From Roseiterribacter gracilis (GTDB taxonomy: Bacteria > Pseudomonadota > Alphaproteobacteria > BOG-932 > Roseiterribacteraceae), in contig BOPV01000001.1 of the NCBI GenBank assembly GCA_018332375.1, positions 1,364,001 through 1,428,000 of the forward strand: DNA of 64,000 nucleotides, read 5' to 3'. Position numbers and translations under genes: made by a program. The notes under the pieces were generated by a model, which searched no databases, was not told the origin of the DNA, and saw only the letters and a list, made by a program, of their open reading frames with translations. Every line of letters begins with the position of its first letter. The stretch's first letter is position 1. This document shows, piece by piece, positions 10,001 to 19,033 of the stretch.

Positions 10001-10774
10001 GACCGTTGCGTCGTTGATACCGCTGGTCGCAAGCCCCTTCGCGACGAAGCCGGATGCTTTCATCTCTTCGATGAACTGGCGCAGATAGGAAAGCGCCAGC
10101 GGCCGGTTCTTCTGCACGCCCATCGCCTGCTCGATCACCATGAAGCGACCGGGAATGACGCGCACGTCCGGATGCGTCTTCGCGTAGTCGAGCAGCGGTT
10201 GCGTGACGCCTGCCGCCGCATCGAGTCGCTCTTCCAGGAACCGGTCGATCGCTTTGGGTGAATTGGCGGCGCGCACGAGCTGCGCATGTTTCATTTCGCG
10301 CGACAGAAACAGATCGTAAGCGCTGCCGCGGCCGACGGCGATGCGAATACCGTCGCGATCGAACTCGTCAAAGTTCCGCAGCTTCGACGAGGCGGGCACC
10401 ATGTAGGTGCCTTCGATGACGACATAGGGCGCGGTGAAATCGATCTCGGCCGCACGCACCGGATCGATGGCAAGAAAGCAGATGTCCCACGCGTCGGCTT
10501 TGACCGCGTCGGAGACTTTGCCGGCAGAGTCGTACGTCACCAGCTTGACTGGCACGTGCAGGCGACGCGCCAGTTCGCGCGCCAGATCGACCGAGACGCC
10601 GCGCGGCCCGGCGGGATCCGGCTGCGCCAGCACCGGATTGCCGAAATTGATCGCGACGCGCAGCGCACCGGTCGGCGCCAGTTGCGCAACGACGTCGGCG
10701 GACGGTGTTTGTGCCTGGAGCGACATTGGTACACACGCGGCGATGCAGAGGGCGGCGAGAAGAAGCGATTTCAT
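9983..10774 (-). CDS. Periplasmic solute-binding protein, amino-acid/ectoine type (SBP_bac_3)
   Basis: 263 residues. A Sec signal peptide (about residues 1-21, ending SLQA) precedes a family 3 solute-binding fold: GALRVAINFGNP at the mature start, GVSVDLARELARRL, and DICFLAIDPVRAAEIDFTAPYV, the hallmark stretch of polar-amino-acid and glutamine binding proteins. No permease or ATPase lies next to it, so it is an orphan binding protein. It could feed a remote ABC transporter or act as a sensor ligand-binding component. It ends facing the small exported protein. Confidence 0.85.
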   Translation of the reverse strand: MKSLLLAALCIAACVPMSLQAQTPSADVVAQLAPTGALRVAINFGNPVLAQPDPAGPRGVSVDLARELARRLHVPVKLVTYDSAGKVSDAVKADAWDICFLAIDPVRAAEIDFTAPYVVIEGTYMVPASSKLRNFDEFDRDGIRIAVGRGSAYDLFLSREMKHAQLVRAANSPKAIDRFLEERLDAAAGVTQPLLDYAKTHPDVRVIPGRFMVIEQAMGVQKNRPLALSYLRQFIEEMKASGFVAKGLATSGINDATVAPPAR

Positions 10775-10793
10775 TCTGGGCCGCCTGAAAGAC

Positions 10794-10867
10794 TGGAGCG
10801 GGTGAAGGGAATCGAACCCTCGTCAGTTGCTTGGGAAGCAACAGCTCTACCATTGAGCTACACCCGC
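10794..10867 (-). tRNA. tRNA-Gly (anticodon CCC)
   Basis: Read on the minus strand the 74 nt fold as a complete cloverleaf. The acceptor GCGGGTG pairs with CACCCGC, the D arm contains AGCTCAATGGTAGAGCT, the anticodon stem GTTGC/GCAAC encloses loop TTCCCAA (anticodon CCC, reading GGG), and the T arm contains GGTTCGATTCC. The discriminator is T, typical of bacterial tRNA-Gly, and the 3' CCA is encoded. Confidence 0.97.
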
Positions 10868-10878
10868 GCGCGGGCTGG

Positions 10879-10908
10879 ACATTACGAGACCGGACAGCGG
10901 CGGAGCAA
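10879..10908 (-). promoter_or_regulatory. Putative promoter of the tRNA-Gly gene
   Basis: On the minus strand TTGCTC (-35-like, 10903-10908) and TAATGT (-10-like, 10879-10884) are separated by 18 nt. The -10 ends 11 nt before the mature tRNA 5' end, a normal distance for a sigma-70-type tRNA promoter. Confidence 0.4.
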
Positions 10909-10924
10909 GGTCCCCACCGCGAAA

Positions 10925-10945
10925 CTCATTCCGTTTGCGAATGAG
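10925..10945. repeat. Interrupted palindrome upstream of gcdH
   Basis: CTCATTC (10925-10931) and GAATGAG (10939-10945) are perfect inverted arms around a 7-nt spacer, 55 nt before the gcdH start. It looks like an operator for a dimeric repressor. It has no strong run of T for termination, and I see no second copy in the window. Confidence 0.35.
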
Positions 10946-10999
10946 ATGGGCCGGAAACGTCATTATCGGCGCATCCGGCCGCGCCGCTAGCGTCGCGGC

Positions 11000-12223
11000 A
11001 TGTCTCAGACCGCCGCGCACCTCGACAAACACGCCCCCGATCTGGGCGGACGCTTTGCCTGGGCAGATCCGTTTCTGCTCGACGATCAGCTCGACGAATC
11101 CGAGCGGCTCGTCCGCGACACGGCGCGGCAGTTCGCGCAGGACCGGCTGCTACCGCGGGTGATCGACGCCAACCGCGCCGAGACCGTCGACACACAGATC
11201 TTCCGCGAACTTGGCGCACTGGGGCTGCTTGGCGTCACCCTGCCCGAACGCTATGGCGGCGCCGACGCGAGCTATGTCGCCTACGGGCTGGTTGCGCGCG
11301 AAATCGAGCGCGTCGACAGCGGCTACCGCTCGATGATGAGCGTGCAATCGTCGTTGGTGATCTACCCGATCCACGCTTACGGATCGGACGCGCAACGCCA
11401 GCGCTTTCTGCCCGGCCTCGCCGCGGGCGAGTTGATCGGGTGTTTCGGCCTCACCGAACCCGACGCGGGCTCCGATCCCGGCGGCATGAAAACACGAGCG
11501 CAGAAAACCGCGCGCGGCTATCGCCTCACCGGTTCGAAGATGTGGATTTCGAACAGCCCGATCGCCGACGTCTTTGTCGTCTGGGCAAAGTCTGACGCCC
11601 ATGGTGGCAAGATCCGCGGCTTCATCCTGACCAAAGACATGCCGGGACTGAGCGCACCCAAGATCACCGGCAAACTGTCGCTACGCAGTTCGATCACCGG
11701 CGAAATCGTGATGGATGGTGTCGAAGTCGGCGACGACGCGCTGCTGCCCAATGTCGAAGGGCTCAAAGGTCCGTTCGGTTGTCTCAACCGCGCGCGCTAT
11801 GGAATTTCGTGGGGTGTGCTGGGCGCCGCTGAATTTTGCTGGCACGCAGCGCGCCAATACGGACTCGACCGCAAACAGTTCGGTCGACCGCTTGCCCAGA
11901 CGCAGCTGTTTCAAAAAAAGCTGGCGGACATGCAGACCGAGATCGCGCTCGGCCTGCAGGGCAGTCTGCGCGCCGGGCGTCTGATGGATCAGGGCGCGGC
12001 GGCACCCGAGCTGATCAGCCTGCTCAAGCGCAACAATTGCGGCAAAGCGCTCGACGCTGCGCGCGCCGCGCGCGACATGCACGGCGGCAACGGCATCTCG
12101 GACGAATTCCATGTGATGCGTCACGCGATCAATCTGGAAACGGTGAATACCTACGAAGGTACGCACGATGTGCACGCTCTGATCCTGGGCCGAGCCCAGA
12201 CCGGGCTGCAGGCGTTCGGCTGA
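11000..12223 (+). CDS. gcdH: Glutaryl-CoA dehydrogenase (acyl-CoA dehydrogenase family)
   Basis: 407 residues. It shows the acyl-CoA dehydrogenase fold with [16 protein letters not shown] (FAD/substrate region, about residue 140), [16 protein letters not shown], and at the C-terminus [17 protein letters not shown]. In the latter the Glu (about 386) is the catalytic base placed as in glutaryl-CoA dehydrogenases. The enzyme oxidises and decarboxylates glutaryl-CoA to crotonyl-CoA in lysine, tryptophan and benzoyl-CoA-type catabolism. It heads a cluster with a fused 2-oxoacid dehydrogenase E1, an acyltransferase and a LysR regulator. Because 2-oxoadipate dehydrogenase makes glutaryl-CoA, an E1 next door is suggestive. 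Confidence 0.9.
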   Translation: MSQTAAHLDKHAPDLGGRFAWADPFLLDDQLDESERLVRDTARQFAQDRLLPRVIDANRAETVDTQIFRELGALGLLGVTLPERYGGADASYVAYGLVAREIERVDSGYRSMMSVQSSLVIYPIHAYGSDAQRQRFLPGLAAGELIGCFGLTEPDAGSDPGGMKTRAQKTARGYRLTGSKMWISNSPIADVFVVWAKSDAHGGKIRGFILTKDMPGLSAPKITGKLSLRSSITGEIVMDGVEVGDDALLPNVEGLKGPFGCLNRARYGISWGVLGAAEFCWHAARQYGLDRKQFGRPLAQTQLFQKKLADMQTEIALGLQGSLRAGRLMDQGAAAPELISLLKRNNCGKALDAARAARDMHGGNGISDEFHVMRHAINLETVNTYEGTHDVHALILGRAQTGLQAFG

Positions 12224-12228
12224 GCGCG

Positions 12229-14442
12229 ATGGATCCGGCCGAGCTCGTACACCGACGCTTTCTCGACAGCGTCGCCGCCGCAAATTTTCCAGCGCCTTTG
12301 TCCGAGGTGTCGCTCGACGAAGCCGGGCTGACAGCACCGCAGCTGGTTGAGTTGTTTCAGTCGCAGGTGACAAGCCGACAGCTCGATCGCACCGCCCGTG
12401 CATTGCAGGCGCGTGGCGAAGGCTTCTACACGATCGGAAGTTCGGGCCATGAGGGCAATGCTGCGATCGCCGCCGCATTTCGCGTCGGCGACATGGCGTT
12501 TCTGCATTACCGCGACGCCGCCTTCCAGATTCAGCGCGCGACCAAGCTTCCCGGTGAAACTGCGATCTGGGACATGCTGCTGAGCTTTGCAGCGTCGTCG
12601 GATGATCCGATCTCGGGCGGCCGGCATAAAGTGCTTGGCTCGAAGCGGCTATTTATCCCGCCGCAGACCAGCACGATCGCCTCACATCTGCCCAAGGCGG
12701 TCGGCGCCGCCTATAGCATCGGCACTGCGCGCAAGCTCGACCTGCACGATCGCGTCCTCGCCGACGACGCCGTCGTGCTGTGCAGCTTCGGCGACGCATC
12801 GGCAAACCATTCGACCGCGCTCGGCGCAATCAACAGCGCCAGCTGGGCTGCGTACCAGGGCGTGCCGATGCCGATCGTGTTCATCTGCGAAGATAACGGC
12901 ATCGGCATTTCGACCCGGACACCGCGCGACTGGATTGCGGCCTCGTTTTCAACCCGCCCTGCCCTCGCCTATCTGCGCTGCAACGGGCTCGATCTGCTCG
13001 ACACGTTCCGCACCGCGCGCACGGCCGAAATGGTGGCGCGCAAACGACGCCAACCGGTGTTTCTGCACATGGACTGCGTGCGGCTGTACGGCCATGCCGG
13101 ATCGGATGTGCAGGCGACCTATCTCAGCAAGGAAGAGATCGCGCGCTGCGACGCGGGCGACCCGCTGCTCCATACAGCAGCGCTGCTGGCACGAAACGGG
13201 ATTTTGACACCGTCTGCAATTCTCGAATTGTACGAAGACGTCGGCCGCACCGTCGCACGCGTTGCCGAAGAGGCGATCAAGCGACCCAAACTGACCAATG
13301 CCGCGGACGTGATGCAAAGCATCGTGCCGCCGGCGCGCGCAGCCACCGCTTCACGCGCCGCGGTCGACCGCGAGGCGTTGTTCGGCGCCGAAATCGCGGC
13401 AATGGAAAAGCCGCAGCACATGGCAAAGCTGATCAACTGGGCACTGACCGACCTGATGATCGAACACAAGAACATCGTGTTGGCTGGTGAAGATATCGGC
13501 CCGAAGGGTGGCGTCTACAACGTGACGGCCAAGCTCCACGCGCGGTTCGGTGCAGCGCGTGTCATCAACACGCTGCTCGACGAGCAGACCATTCTCGGGC
13601 TTGGCCTTGGGCTTGCGCATAACGGCATTCTGCCCATCACCGAGATCCAGTTTCTCGCGTATTTGCACAATGCCGAGGATCAGCTGCGCGGCGAGGCCGC
13701 AACGCTGAGCTTTTTCTCGGACGGCCAGTTCACCAATCCGATGATCGTCCGCGTCGCCGGACTTGGGTATCAAAAGGGTTTTGGCGGTCACTTCCACAAC
13801 GACAACAGTCTTGCCGTCCTGCGCGATGTGCCCGGGCTGGTGATCGCCTGCCCCAGCAACGGCAAGGACGCGGCCGCGATGCTGCGCGAATGCGCGCGCT
13901 TGGCCGCCGTCGAGCAGCGCGTTGTCGTTTTCGTCGAACCGATCGCGCTCTACATGACCCGCGATCTGCACGACGACAAAGACGGGCTGTGGACCTTCCC
14001 CTATGAGCCCCACGCGACACTGGCACTTGGCAGCGTCGGACAGCACGGCGAAGGAACCGACCTTGCCATCGTCACCTACGGCAACGGCACCTACCTGTCG
14101 CTACAGGCACAGCGTATTCTGGAGCAACAGCACGGCATCGCCGCGCGCGTCGTCGATTTGCGCTGGCTGGCGCCGCTGGATCCGGCCGCGATCCTGCGTG
14201 CGGTCGCCGACAGCAAGCGCGTGCTGATCGTCGATGAATGCCGCATCACAGGCTCGCAGAGCGAAGCGCTGATGGCGATGTTCGCCGAGCATGCGCCGCA
14301 GCTGTCTGCAACGCGCATCGCAGCGCTGGACTGTTTTATTCCGCTTGGCCGTGCAGCCACCTTGCCGCTGCCCAGCCGCGACTCGATCGTTGAAGCTGCG
14401 CGCGAAGCGATCGCGCCGCGCCGCATGGCGAGGGCACGATGA
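12229..14442 (+). CDS. 2-oxoacid dehydrogenase E1, alpha and beta subunits fused
   Basis: 737 residues. The ATG is 5 nt after gcdH. The N-terminal half (about 1-390) is the E1 alpha thiamine-diphosphate domain, with the TPP/Mg region GDASANHSTALGAIN followed by CEDNGIGIST. The usual GDG is GDA here. The C-terminal half (about 400-737) is the E1 beta transketolase-like domain with GEDIGPKGGVYNVT and a C-terminal transketolase domain. Fused E1s of this type are usually annotated as branched-chain or pyruvate E1. The substrate cannot be read from sequence; gcdH next door makes 2-oxoadipate conceivable. No E2 or E3 gene is present. It overlaps the next gene by 4 nt. Confidence 0.85.
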   Translation: MDPAELVHRRFLDSVAAANFPAPLSEVSLDEAGLTAPQLVELFQSQVTSRQLDRTARALQARGEGFYTIGSSGHEGNAAIAAAFRVGDMAFLHYRDAAFQIQRATKLPGETAIWDMLLSFAASSDDPISGGRHKVLGSKRLFIPPQTSTIASHLPKAVGAAYSIGTARKLDLHDRVLADDAVVLCSFGDASANHSTALGAINSASWAAYQGVPMPIVFICEDNGIGISTRTPRDWIAASFSTRPALAYLRCNGLDLLDTFRTARTAEMVARKRRQPVFLHMDCVRLYGHAGSDVQATYLSKEEIARCDAGDPLLHTAALLARNGILTPSAILELYEDVGRTVARVAEEAIKRPKLTNAADVMQSIVPPARAATASRAAVDREALFGAEIAAMEKPQHMAKLINWALTDLMIEHKNIVLAGEDIGPKGGVYNVTAKLHARFGAARVINTLLDEQTILGLGLGLAHNGILPITEIQFLAYLHNAEDQLRGEAATLSFFSDGQFTNPMIVRVAGLGYQKGFGGHFHNDNSLAVLRDVPGLVIACPSNGKDAAAMLRECARLAAVEQRVVVFVEPIALYMTRDLHDDKDGLWTFPYEPHATLALGSVGQHGEGTDLAIVTYGNGTYLSLQAQRILEQQHGIAARVVDLRWLAPLDPAAILRAVADSKRVLIVDECRITGSQSEALMAMFAEHAPQLSATRIAALDCFIPLGRAATLPLPSRDSIVEAAREAIAPRRMARAR

Positions 14443-15506
14443 CGTCGCGCCGACCGGCCGTTCTCGTCGTCTGTCCTGGGCGCGGCACGTACAACAAAGG
14501 CGAACTCGGCTACCTGCGGCGCCTGCATGGCGACAAGCGCGATCTGCTGGACGCGATGGACGCGGTGCGAAGGAGCGAAGGCAAAGCGACTCTGCGCGAG
14601 CTCGATTCACGTCCGGCCTTTGCCCCTCCGATTCACACGCGTGGCGACAATGCGGCCCCACTGATCTTCGCCGCCTCGTATGCCGACTTTGTGTCGATTG
14701 ATCGCGAACAGTTCGACATTGTCGCGGTCACCGGCAACTCGATGGGCTGGTACACGGCGCTTGCCTGCGCCGGCGTGCTGGATGCGATTGATGCGTTCCG
14801 CCTGGCCGACATGATGGGCGGCTTCATGCACGAGGCGATGATCGGCGGGCAGCTGCTCTACAGCTTTGTCGATGATGCCTGGCGCCCGATCCCGGGCCGC
14901 CGGGACGAGCTGCTGGCGCATGTACGTGCAATTCATGGCACGCCTGGGTGCGCATTGTATGTCTCGATCGACCTTGGCGGCATGCTGGTTTTCGCCGGCA
15001 CGGAGCCGGCGCTGGCGGCGTTGCTTGCGGTCGCGCCCAAGGGGCCGGGACATTTCCCGCTCCGCCTGCACAACCATGCCGGCTTCCACGCGCCGCTACA
15101 GCAACCGGTTGCAGACCGGGCGCGCGCTGCATTCGAGTGCCGGCCCTTCCGCGCCCCCGCAATTCCATTGATCGATGGACGCGGCAAGATCTGGCACCGA
15201 CATGTCAGCGAGCCCGCCACATTGTGGGACTACACGTTGGGAGCGCAAGTGATTGACACCTATGATTTCACCCGCGCGGTCCAAGTCGCAGTGCGCACTT
15301 TCGCGCCCGATCACGTGGTGATCCTGGGGCCGGGCGAAACGTTGGGCGGCGCAGTCGCGCAATCGCTGATCGACGCGACCTGGCGCGGCCTGTCGTCCAA
15401 GCCCGATTTCGTCACGGCGCAGCAATCGGAAACCGTGCCGTTCGTCATCTCGATGGGGCGGGCCGAGCAACGACGACATGCTGTGGCCGACCCCGTGGCG
15501 GATTGA
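14439..15506 (+). CDS. ACP S-malonyltransferase-like acyltransferase
   Basis: 355 residues. It is related to the FabD/acyltransferase domain family: the nucleophile elbow is GNSMGWY (Ser about 101, corresponding to GHSLG), and a later conserved His lies in LHNHAGFH. The start overlaps the stop of the E1 gene (ATGA), so it is probably translated with it. There is no acyl carrier protein, ketosynthase or fatty-acid gene around it. Its partner is therefore unclear; it may transfer an acyl group produced by the E1 enzyme. Family is moderately sure and substrate unknown. Confidence 0.7.
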   Translation: MTSRRPAVLVVCPGRGTYNKGELGYLRRLHGDKRDLLDAMDAVRRSEGKATLRELDSRPAFAPPIHTRGDNAAPLIFAASYADFVSIDREQFDIVAVTGNSMGWYTALACAGVLDAIDAFRLADMMGGFMHEAMIGGQLLYSFVDDAWRPIPGRRDELLAHVRAIHGTPGCALYVSIDLGGMLVFAGTEPALAALLAVAPKGPGHFPLRLHNHAGFHAPLQQPVADRARAAFECRPFRAPAIPLIDGRGKIWHRHVSEPATLWDYTLGAQVIDTYDFTRAVQVAVRTFAPDHVVILGPGETLGGAVAQSLIDATWRGLSSKPDFVTAQQSETVPFVISMGRAEQRRHAVADPVAD

Positions 15507-15529
15507 AACGCATCAGCAAACCGCCCTAC

Positions 15530-16498
15530 ATGACAGGCATCGCGCGCGTGCGAAGCCTGGACGGTTCGCTGCGCGCAAAACCAATTGCGCGAGACAGAAA
15601 AATCCACCCGCGACGGCTCCTGCCCTCTCTGTCGATGCTGTCCGCTTTTGAGGCGGCTGCACGAACCGGCAGCATCAGCGACGCGGCGCGCGAGCTTGCG
15701 TTGACGCAAAGCGCGGCAAGCCGCCAGATTTTGGCGCTCGAACGCCAGCTCGGCGTGCAGCTTTTCATTCGCGAGCGGCAGAAGATCCGTCTTACACCCG
15801 GCGGCGAGGCGTATGCGCAAGCGGTGCGGCACGCGCTTGGCACGATCAGTTCGGCGTCGCTCAATCTACGCGCCAATCCTTCCGGTGGAACGCTGAACCT
15901 CGCAATCCTCCCGACCTTCGGCGCGCGCTGGCTGGCACCGCGGCTTCCTGCATTTCTGGCCCAGCATCCGGGCGTCACGGTCAATCTCGTAACCCGCCTC
16001 GCCTATTTCGATCTCGACCAGGAACGGATCGATGCAGCGATCCATTTCGGCCGCGCCGATTGGCCGAACGCAGACTCGGTGCTGCTGCGGTCGGAACAGG
16101 TGCTGCCCGTCTGCAGTCCCGACCTCAAAGCGCAGCATCCATTTGCGACGCCGCGCGACTTGCGCGATGCGACGCTGTTGCATGTGACGTCGCGCCCCGA
16201 CGCATGGCGTCGCTGGTTTGCGGCGCAGGACGAAGGCGACGAGCCGGTGCCGGGCATGTTGTTCGACCAGTTCGCGACCATCGCGCAGGCGGCGATTGCC
16301 GGGTTGGGCGTCGCACTTCTGCCGACCTTCTTGATCGACGACGAGCTACAGCGCGGCACCTTGGTTCGCGCGCTGGACCTGCCGATGGAAAGCGCCGAAC
16401 GCTACTACCTGATCGTACCAAAGCATCGAGATCTGCACGCGCCGCTGCAGGCGTTCCGCGACTGGATCCTGTCCGAGACTGCGGCGGACCGCGCATAA
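15530..16498 (+). CDS. LysR-family transcriptional regulator (GcvA/AmpR-like)
   Basis: 322 residues from ATG 15530; an in-frame TTG further upstream would overlap the previous gene. The N-terminal winged helix-turn-helix reads LSAFEAAARTGSISDAARELALTQSAASRQ. It is followed by a type 2 periplasmic-binding effector domain (GTLNLAILPTFGARWLAPRL and later LGVALLPTFLI). The sequence is closest in style to GcvA/AmpR LysR proteins. Being the last gene of the gcdH cluster, it may regulate that cluster, as LysR proteins often do next to gcdH. The inverted repeat at 10925-10945 is not a typical LysR box. Confidence 0.88.
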   Translation: MTGIARVRSLDGSLRAKPIARDRKIHPRRLLPSLSMLSAFEAAARTGSISDAARELALTQSAASRQILALERQLGVQLFIRERQKIRLTPGGEAYAQAVRHALGTISSASLNLRANPSGGTLNLAILPTFGARWLAPRLPAFLAQHPGVTVNLVTRLAYFDLDQERIDAAIHFGRADWPNADSVLLRSEQVLPVCSPDLKAQHPFATPRDLRDATLLHVTSRPDAWRRWFAAQDEGDEPVPGMLFDQFATIAQAAIAGLGVALLPTFLIDDELQRGTLVRALDLPMESAERYYLIVPKHRDLHAPLQAFRDWILSETAADRA

Positions 16499-16527
16499 AA
16501 AAGGCGCCGACCAAAGCCGGCGCCTTT
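16497..16527. terminator. Bidirectional intrinsic terminator
   Basis: AAAGGCGCCG (16500-16509) and CGGCGCCTTT (16518-16527) form a perfect 10-bp stem with an 8-nt loop between the convergent LysR and exported-protein genes. It is flanked by A on the left and T on the right, as expected for termination in both directions. Confidence 0.75.
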
Positions 16528-16546
16528 GCACATCAGTCGCTGCGCG

Positions 16547-17119
16547 TCAGGCAGGACGACCTTTCTTGATAAAGGCGACCAAGCGCGGCTTGCCGTTCGG
16601 ACGGAACAGCAGCACCTCGTCGACGACCAAGGTCAGATAGTGACAGCCAAGTTTGTACTTGGTGCTGTTCCAGTCCATGCAGAGCTGGCCGTTCTCGATT
16701 TTCCAGGTGCCTTTCAGATCCTTCTCGCCGCCGGCTTCCCCTTCAAGCTTTCCGCCGTCGGCGAAGTGAAAGTAGAAATTGTTCGGCTTGACCACCGAGT
16801 TGCCCGGCAACGCGAGTTTCATTTCCGCTTCCGACATCGCCGGGAACGTGACGCTCATGCGCAGGTCGGGAACACCGGCGCCCGATTCACCGCCTTCGCC
16901 GCCGAACGTCTTCTTCAACGCTTCGCTGAAGCTGTTCAATTCAGGCGAAAGGCCGGTACCGGTTTCGCCTGCTTCGCCGCCTTGTGCTTTGGCGGCCGCG
17001 GGCGCCGCAGCGGGTGCGGTCGCCGGTGCGGGCGCTGCGTGCGCGGTCGCACCGATCAGCACGCCTGCGAGCGCAAGGCCCGAACGACTCCAGAAACGGC
17101 GGGTTGCATAACGTTCCAT
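16547..17119 (-). CDS. Exported protein of unknown function
   Basis: 190 residues. The start at 17119 has AGGAG upstream on the minus strand. A signal peptide (WSRSGLALAGVLIGATAHA) is followed by an Ala/Pro-rich linker, a Gly/Glu-rich stretch, and a compact C-terminal domain. That domain (about 95-190) has FHFADGGKLEG, GTWKIENGQLCMDW and GCHYLTL, with two cysteines likely disulfide-bonded. The C-terminal pattern is reminiscent of DUF995-type periplasmic proteins, but I cannot assign it. It lies downstream of the esterase gene on the same strand, 22 nt away, and may be co-transcribed. Confidence 0.65.
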   Translation of the reverse strand: MERYATRRFWSRSGLALAGVLIGATAHAAPAPATAPAAAPAAAKAQGGEAGETGTGLSPELNSFSEALKKTFGGEGGESGAGVPDLRMSVTFPAMSEAEMKLALPGNSVVKPNNFYFHFADGGKLEGEAGGEKDLKGTWKIENGQLCMDWNSTKYKLGCHYLTLVVDEVLLFRPNGKPRLVAFIKKGRPA

Positions 17120-17141
17120 ACTCAAACTCCTGCTTTGAAAA

Positions 17142-18311
17142 TCAGTTGAACTTCTTCGGAACGCGGCCGCGTACCACGTCGCCAAAGATCTGCGCGGTCT
17201 CGACACACGCGCGCTCGGCGTCGTCGATCGTGCCCGAATGCTGCATGAAGCCGTGGTTGAGGCTGGTGTAGTCCTTCCACAGCACTGCAACCCGGTCTTG
17301 CTGCATCCGCTGCGCCAGTTGCTCGCCGACATCGTGCAGAATGTCGAATCCTGCAGTCGCGATCAGCGTCGGCGGCAAGCCGCGAAAGCTCGCTGCGCGC
17401 AACGGCGACGCGTCGGGATGCAGCCGATCTTTCTGGTCAGCAAAGAAACTGACGAACACCAGCTCGGCGAGATTGCGGTCCAGGCCGTAGCCGCTGCCAA
17501 ACTGTTCGTAGGATTTGTACTCGGTGCCCATGTCAGCAGCGGGGTAGTAGAGGAGCTGATAGGCGGGCGGTTTTTCGCCGGCTTTGATTAGGCGCAGCGA
17601 CGTCACCAGCGCCATCTGTCCGCCGGCACTGTCGCCACCGATCGCAACCAGGTCCGGCTTGCCGCCCAACTTGGTCGCGTGGGCGCGAACCCAGCGATAC
17701 ACCTGCATCGCATCATCTTGCGGCGCCGGAAACTTTGCTTCCGGCGACAGGCGATAACTTGCCGACACGACGATCGCGCGCGCTTCGTTGGCGATCAGAC
17801 GCGTGGCGCGATCGGCCGCTTCGACGCTGCCGAACAGCCAGCCGCCGCCGTGGAAATAGACCAGGATCGGCAGCGGCCCCTTCTCGGTGGTCCGCGGCGT
17901 GTAGATGCGCAGCTTGAGCTTGCTGCCGGGTCCGTCGATTTCGCGGTCTTCGACGCGTTCCATCTCAGCAGTGACTTTGGTCCGGTAGTTCCAGGTCCGA
18001 TCCACCGCAGCACGGCTCTGCGCGCGATAGGCCGCGTCCTTCCATTTCTCGAGCTGGTCCTGACGATTCTGCGCCGCCGCTGTTCGCGCATTCTCGAGCG
18101 CCCACTGAATCTTCGGATGCAATGCGCGACCCGCGACCACTTCCTGCGGTCCTTTCAGCTTGGCTGCGAACACCTCGTTGGGCTGCTGCAACTCCTGCAA
18201 CATCGCGCGTTCGCGCTCGGTCGGTTCCGGCGGCGCCGCGAGAGCCTGTGCCGCAAGCAGCACGAACAGGCCGGACGCAAGCGTGCGGCGTAGAACAAGC
18301 AGAGACTTCAT
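17142..18311 (-). CDS. Exported alpha/beta hydrolase (HSL family esterase)
   Basis: 389 residues from ATG 18311, which is preceded by GGGA about 9 nt upstream; an earlier in-frame ATG at 18332 is possible. A signal peptide (to about ALA) is followed by a hormone-sensitive-lipase-type alpha/beta hydrolase. Visible features are the oxyanion motif YFHGGGW, nucleophile elbow GGDSAGG, an acid in TAGFDILHDVGE and the catalytic His in LNHGFMQ. Periplasmic location and family suggest hydrolysis of small carboxylic or aryl esters. It lies downstream of the TonB receptor and PiuC genes on the same strand, 29 nt after piuC, and could be the next step after outer-membrane uptake. Confidence 0.88.
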   Translation of the reverse strand: MKSLLVLRRTLASGLFVLLAAQALAAPPEPTERERAMLQELQQPNEVFAAKLKGPQEVVAGRALHPKIQWALENARTAAAQNRQDQLEKWKDAAYRAQSRAAVDRTWNYRTKVTAEMERVEDREIDGPGSKLKLRIYTPRTTEKGPLPILVYFHGGGWLFGSVEAADRATRLIANEARAIVVSASYRLSPEAKFPAPQDDAMQVYRWVRAHATKLGGKPDLVAIGGDSAGGQMALVTSLRLIKAGEKPPAYQLLYYPAADMGTEYKSYEQFGSGYGLDRNLAELVFVSFFADQKDRLHPDASPLRAASFRGLPPTLIATAGFDILHDVGEQLAQRMQQDRVAVLWKDYTSLNHGFMQHSGTIDDAERACVETAQIFGDVVRGRVPKKFN

Positions 18312-18340
18312 CAAGTCAGTTCCCTTCATCATGCAGCCGA

Positions 18341-19015
18341 TCAGATCGGCTCGGCCCAGCTGCGCAGCAGATTGGCGTAAGATTTCGCGAGTAGCTCAAA
18401 CGGTTCGCTATGACCGTCTTTGTCGAACACGGCACGGCGTGCGCGATCGAGGTCGAACAGGATTTCGCGCTGCCCCGGATCGCGTACGAGACTTTGCACC
18501 CATCCCACCGCGGCCAGACGCTCGCCACGCGTCACTTCTTCGACGCTGTGCAGGCTGGTCGATGGGTAGAGCAGCATCGAGCCGGCCGGCAGCCGGTAGG
18601 TTTCGTCGCCCGCCGCGGTATGCATCAGCAACGCGCCGCCGTCGTAGGACTCCGGATCGCTGAGAAACAGCGTGAAAGATAAGTCGCTGCGCCGCATCGT
18701 TCCGGCCCGCATCAGCGCATCGTCGACATGCCGTCCGTACCGGGCGCCGGTGCGATAGCGATTGATCATCACCGGACCAAACGCTGCCGGCAGCGAAGCT
18801 GCGGCGAAGATCGGATGCGACGCGATACGGTCGGCAAGACGTTGCACAAGCTTCTGCACACCGGGATTTTTCGCATCAGCTTGTTCGTTCGCCTTGACGC
18901 CCGAAGCGTGCCAGCCGGCGCTGGATTTGCCGTCGGCAAACGGCAACTTCACCAGCGCCGCTTGCGCGTCGCGAAGTTCGGCGGGCGATACGACCTCGTC
19001 GAGGCACAAAATCAC
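18341..19015 (-). CDS. piuC: PKHD-type Fe(II)/2-oxoglutarate dioxygenase (PiuC/YbiX)
   Basis: 224 residues. GTG 19015 has GGAGGG upstream. The double-stranded beta-helix oxygenase signature is complete: H96-x-D98 in GRHVDDA, distal H156 in STSLHSV and R166 in GERLAAVGW for 2-oxoglutarate. PiuC/YbiX proteins accompany catecholate-siderophore TonB receptors (Fiu, PiuA) and probably hydroxylate a ligand or protein. Here too the gene follows a TonB receptor by 18 nt, so the pair is one operon under the operators at 21285-21352. Confidence 0.9.
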   Translation of the reverse strand: MILCLDEVVSPAELRDAQAALVKLPFADGKSSAGWHASGVKANEQADAKNPGVQKLVQRLADRIASHPIFAAASLPAAFGPVMINRYRTGARYGRHVDDALMRAGTMRRSDLSFTLFLSDPESYDGGALLMHTAAGDETYRLPAGSMLLYPSTSLHSVEEVTRGERLAAVGWVQSLVRDPGQREILFDLDRARRAVFDKDGHSEPFELLAKSYANLLRSWAEPI

Positions 19016-19033
19016 CCGCCGCCCCTCCGTCGC

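Noticed and set aside
15503..15505. TTG as start of the LysR gene
   Set aside because: It overlaps the previous stop and adds nine residues without family support; ATG 15530 is sufficient.
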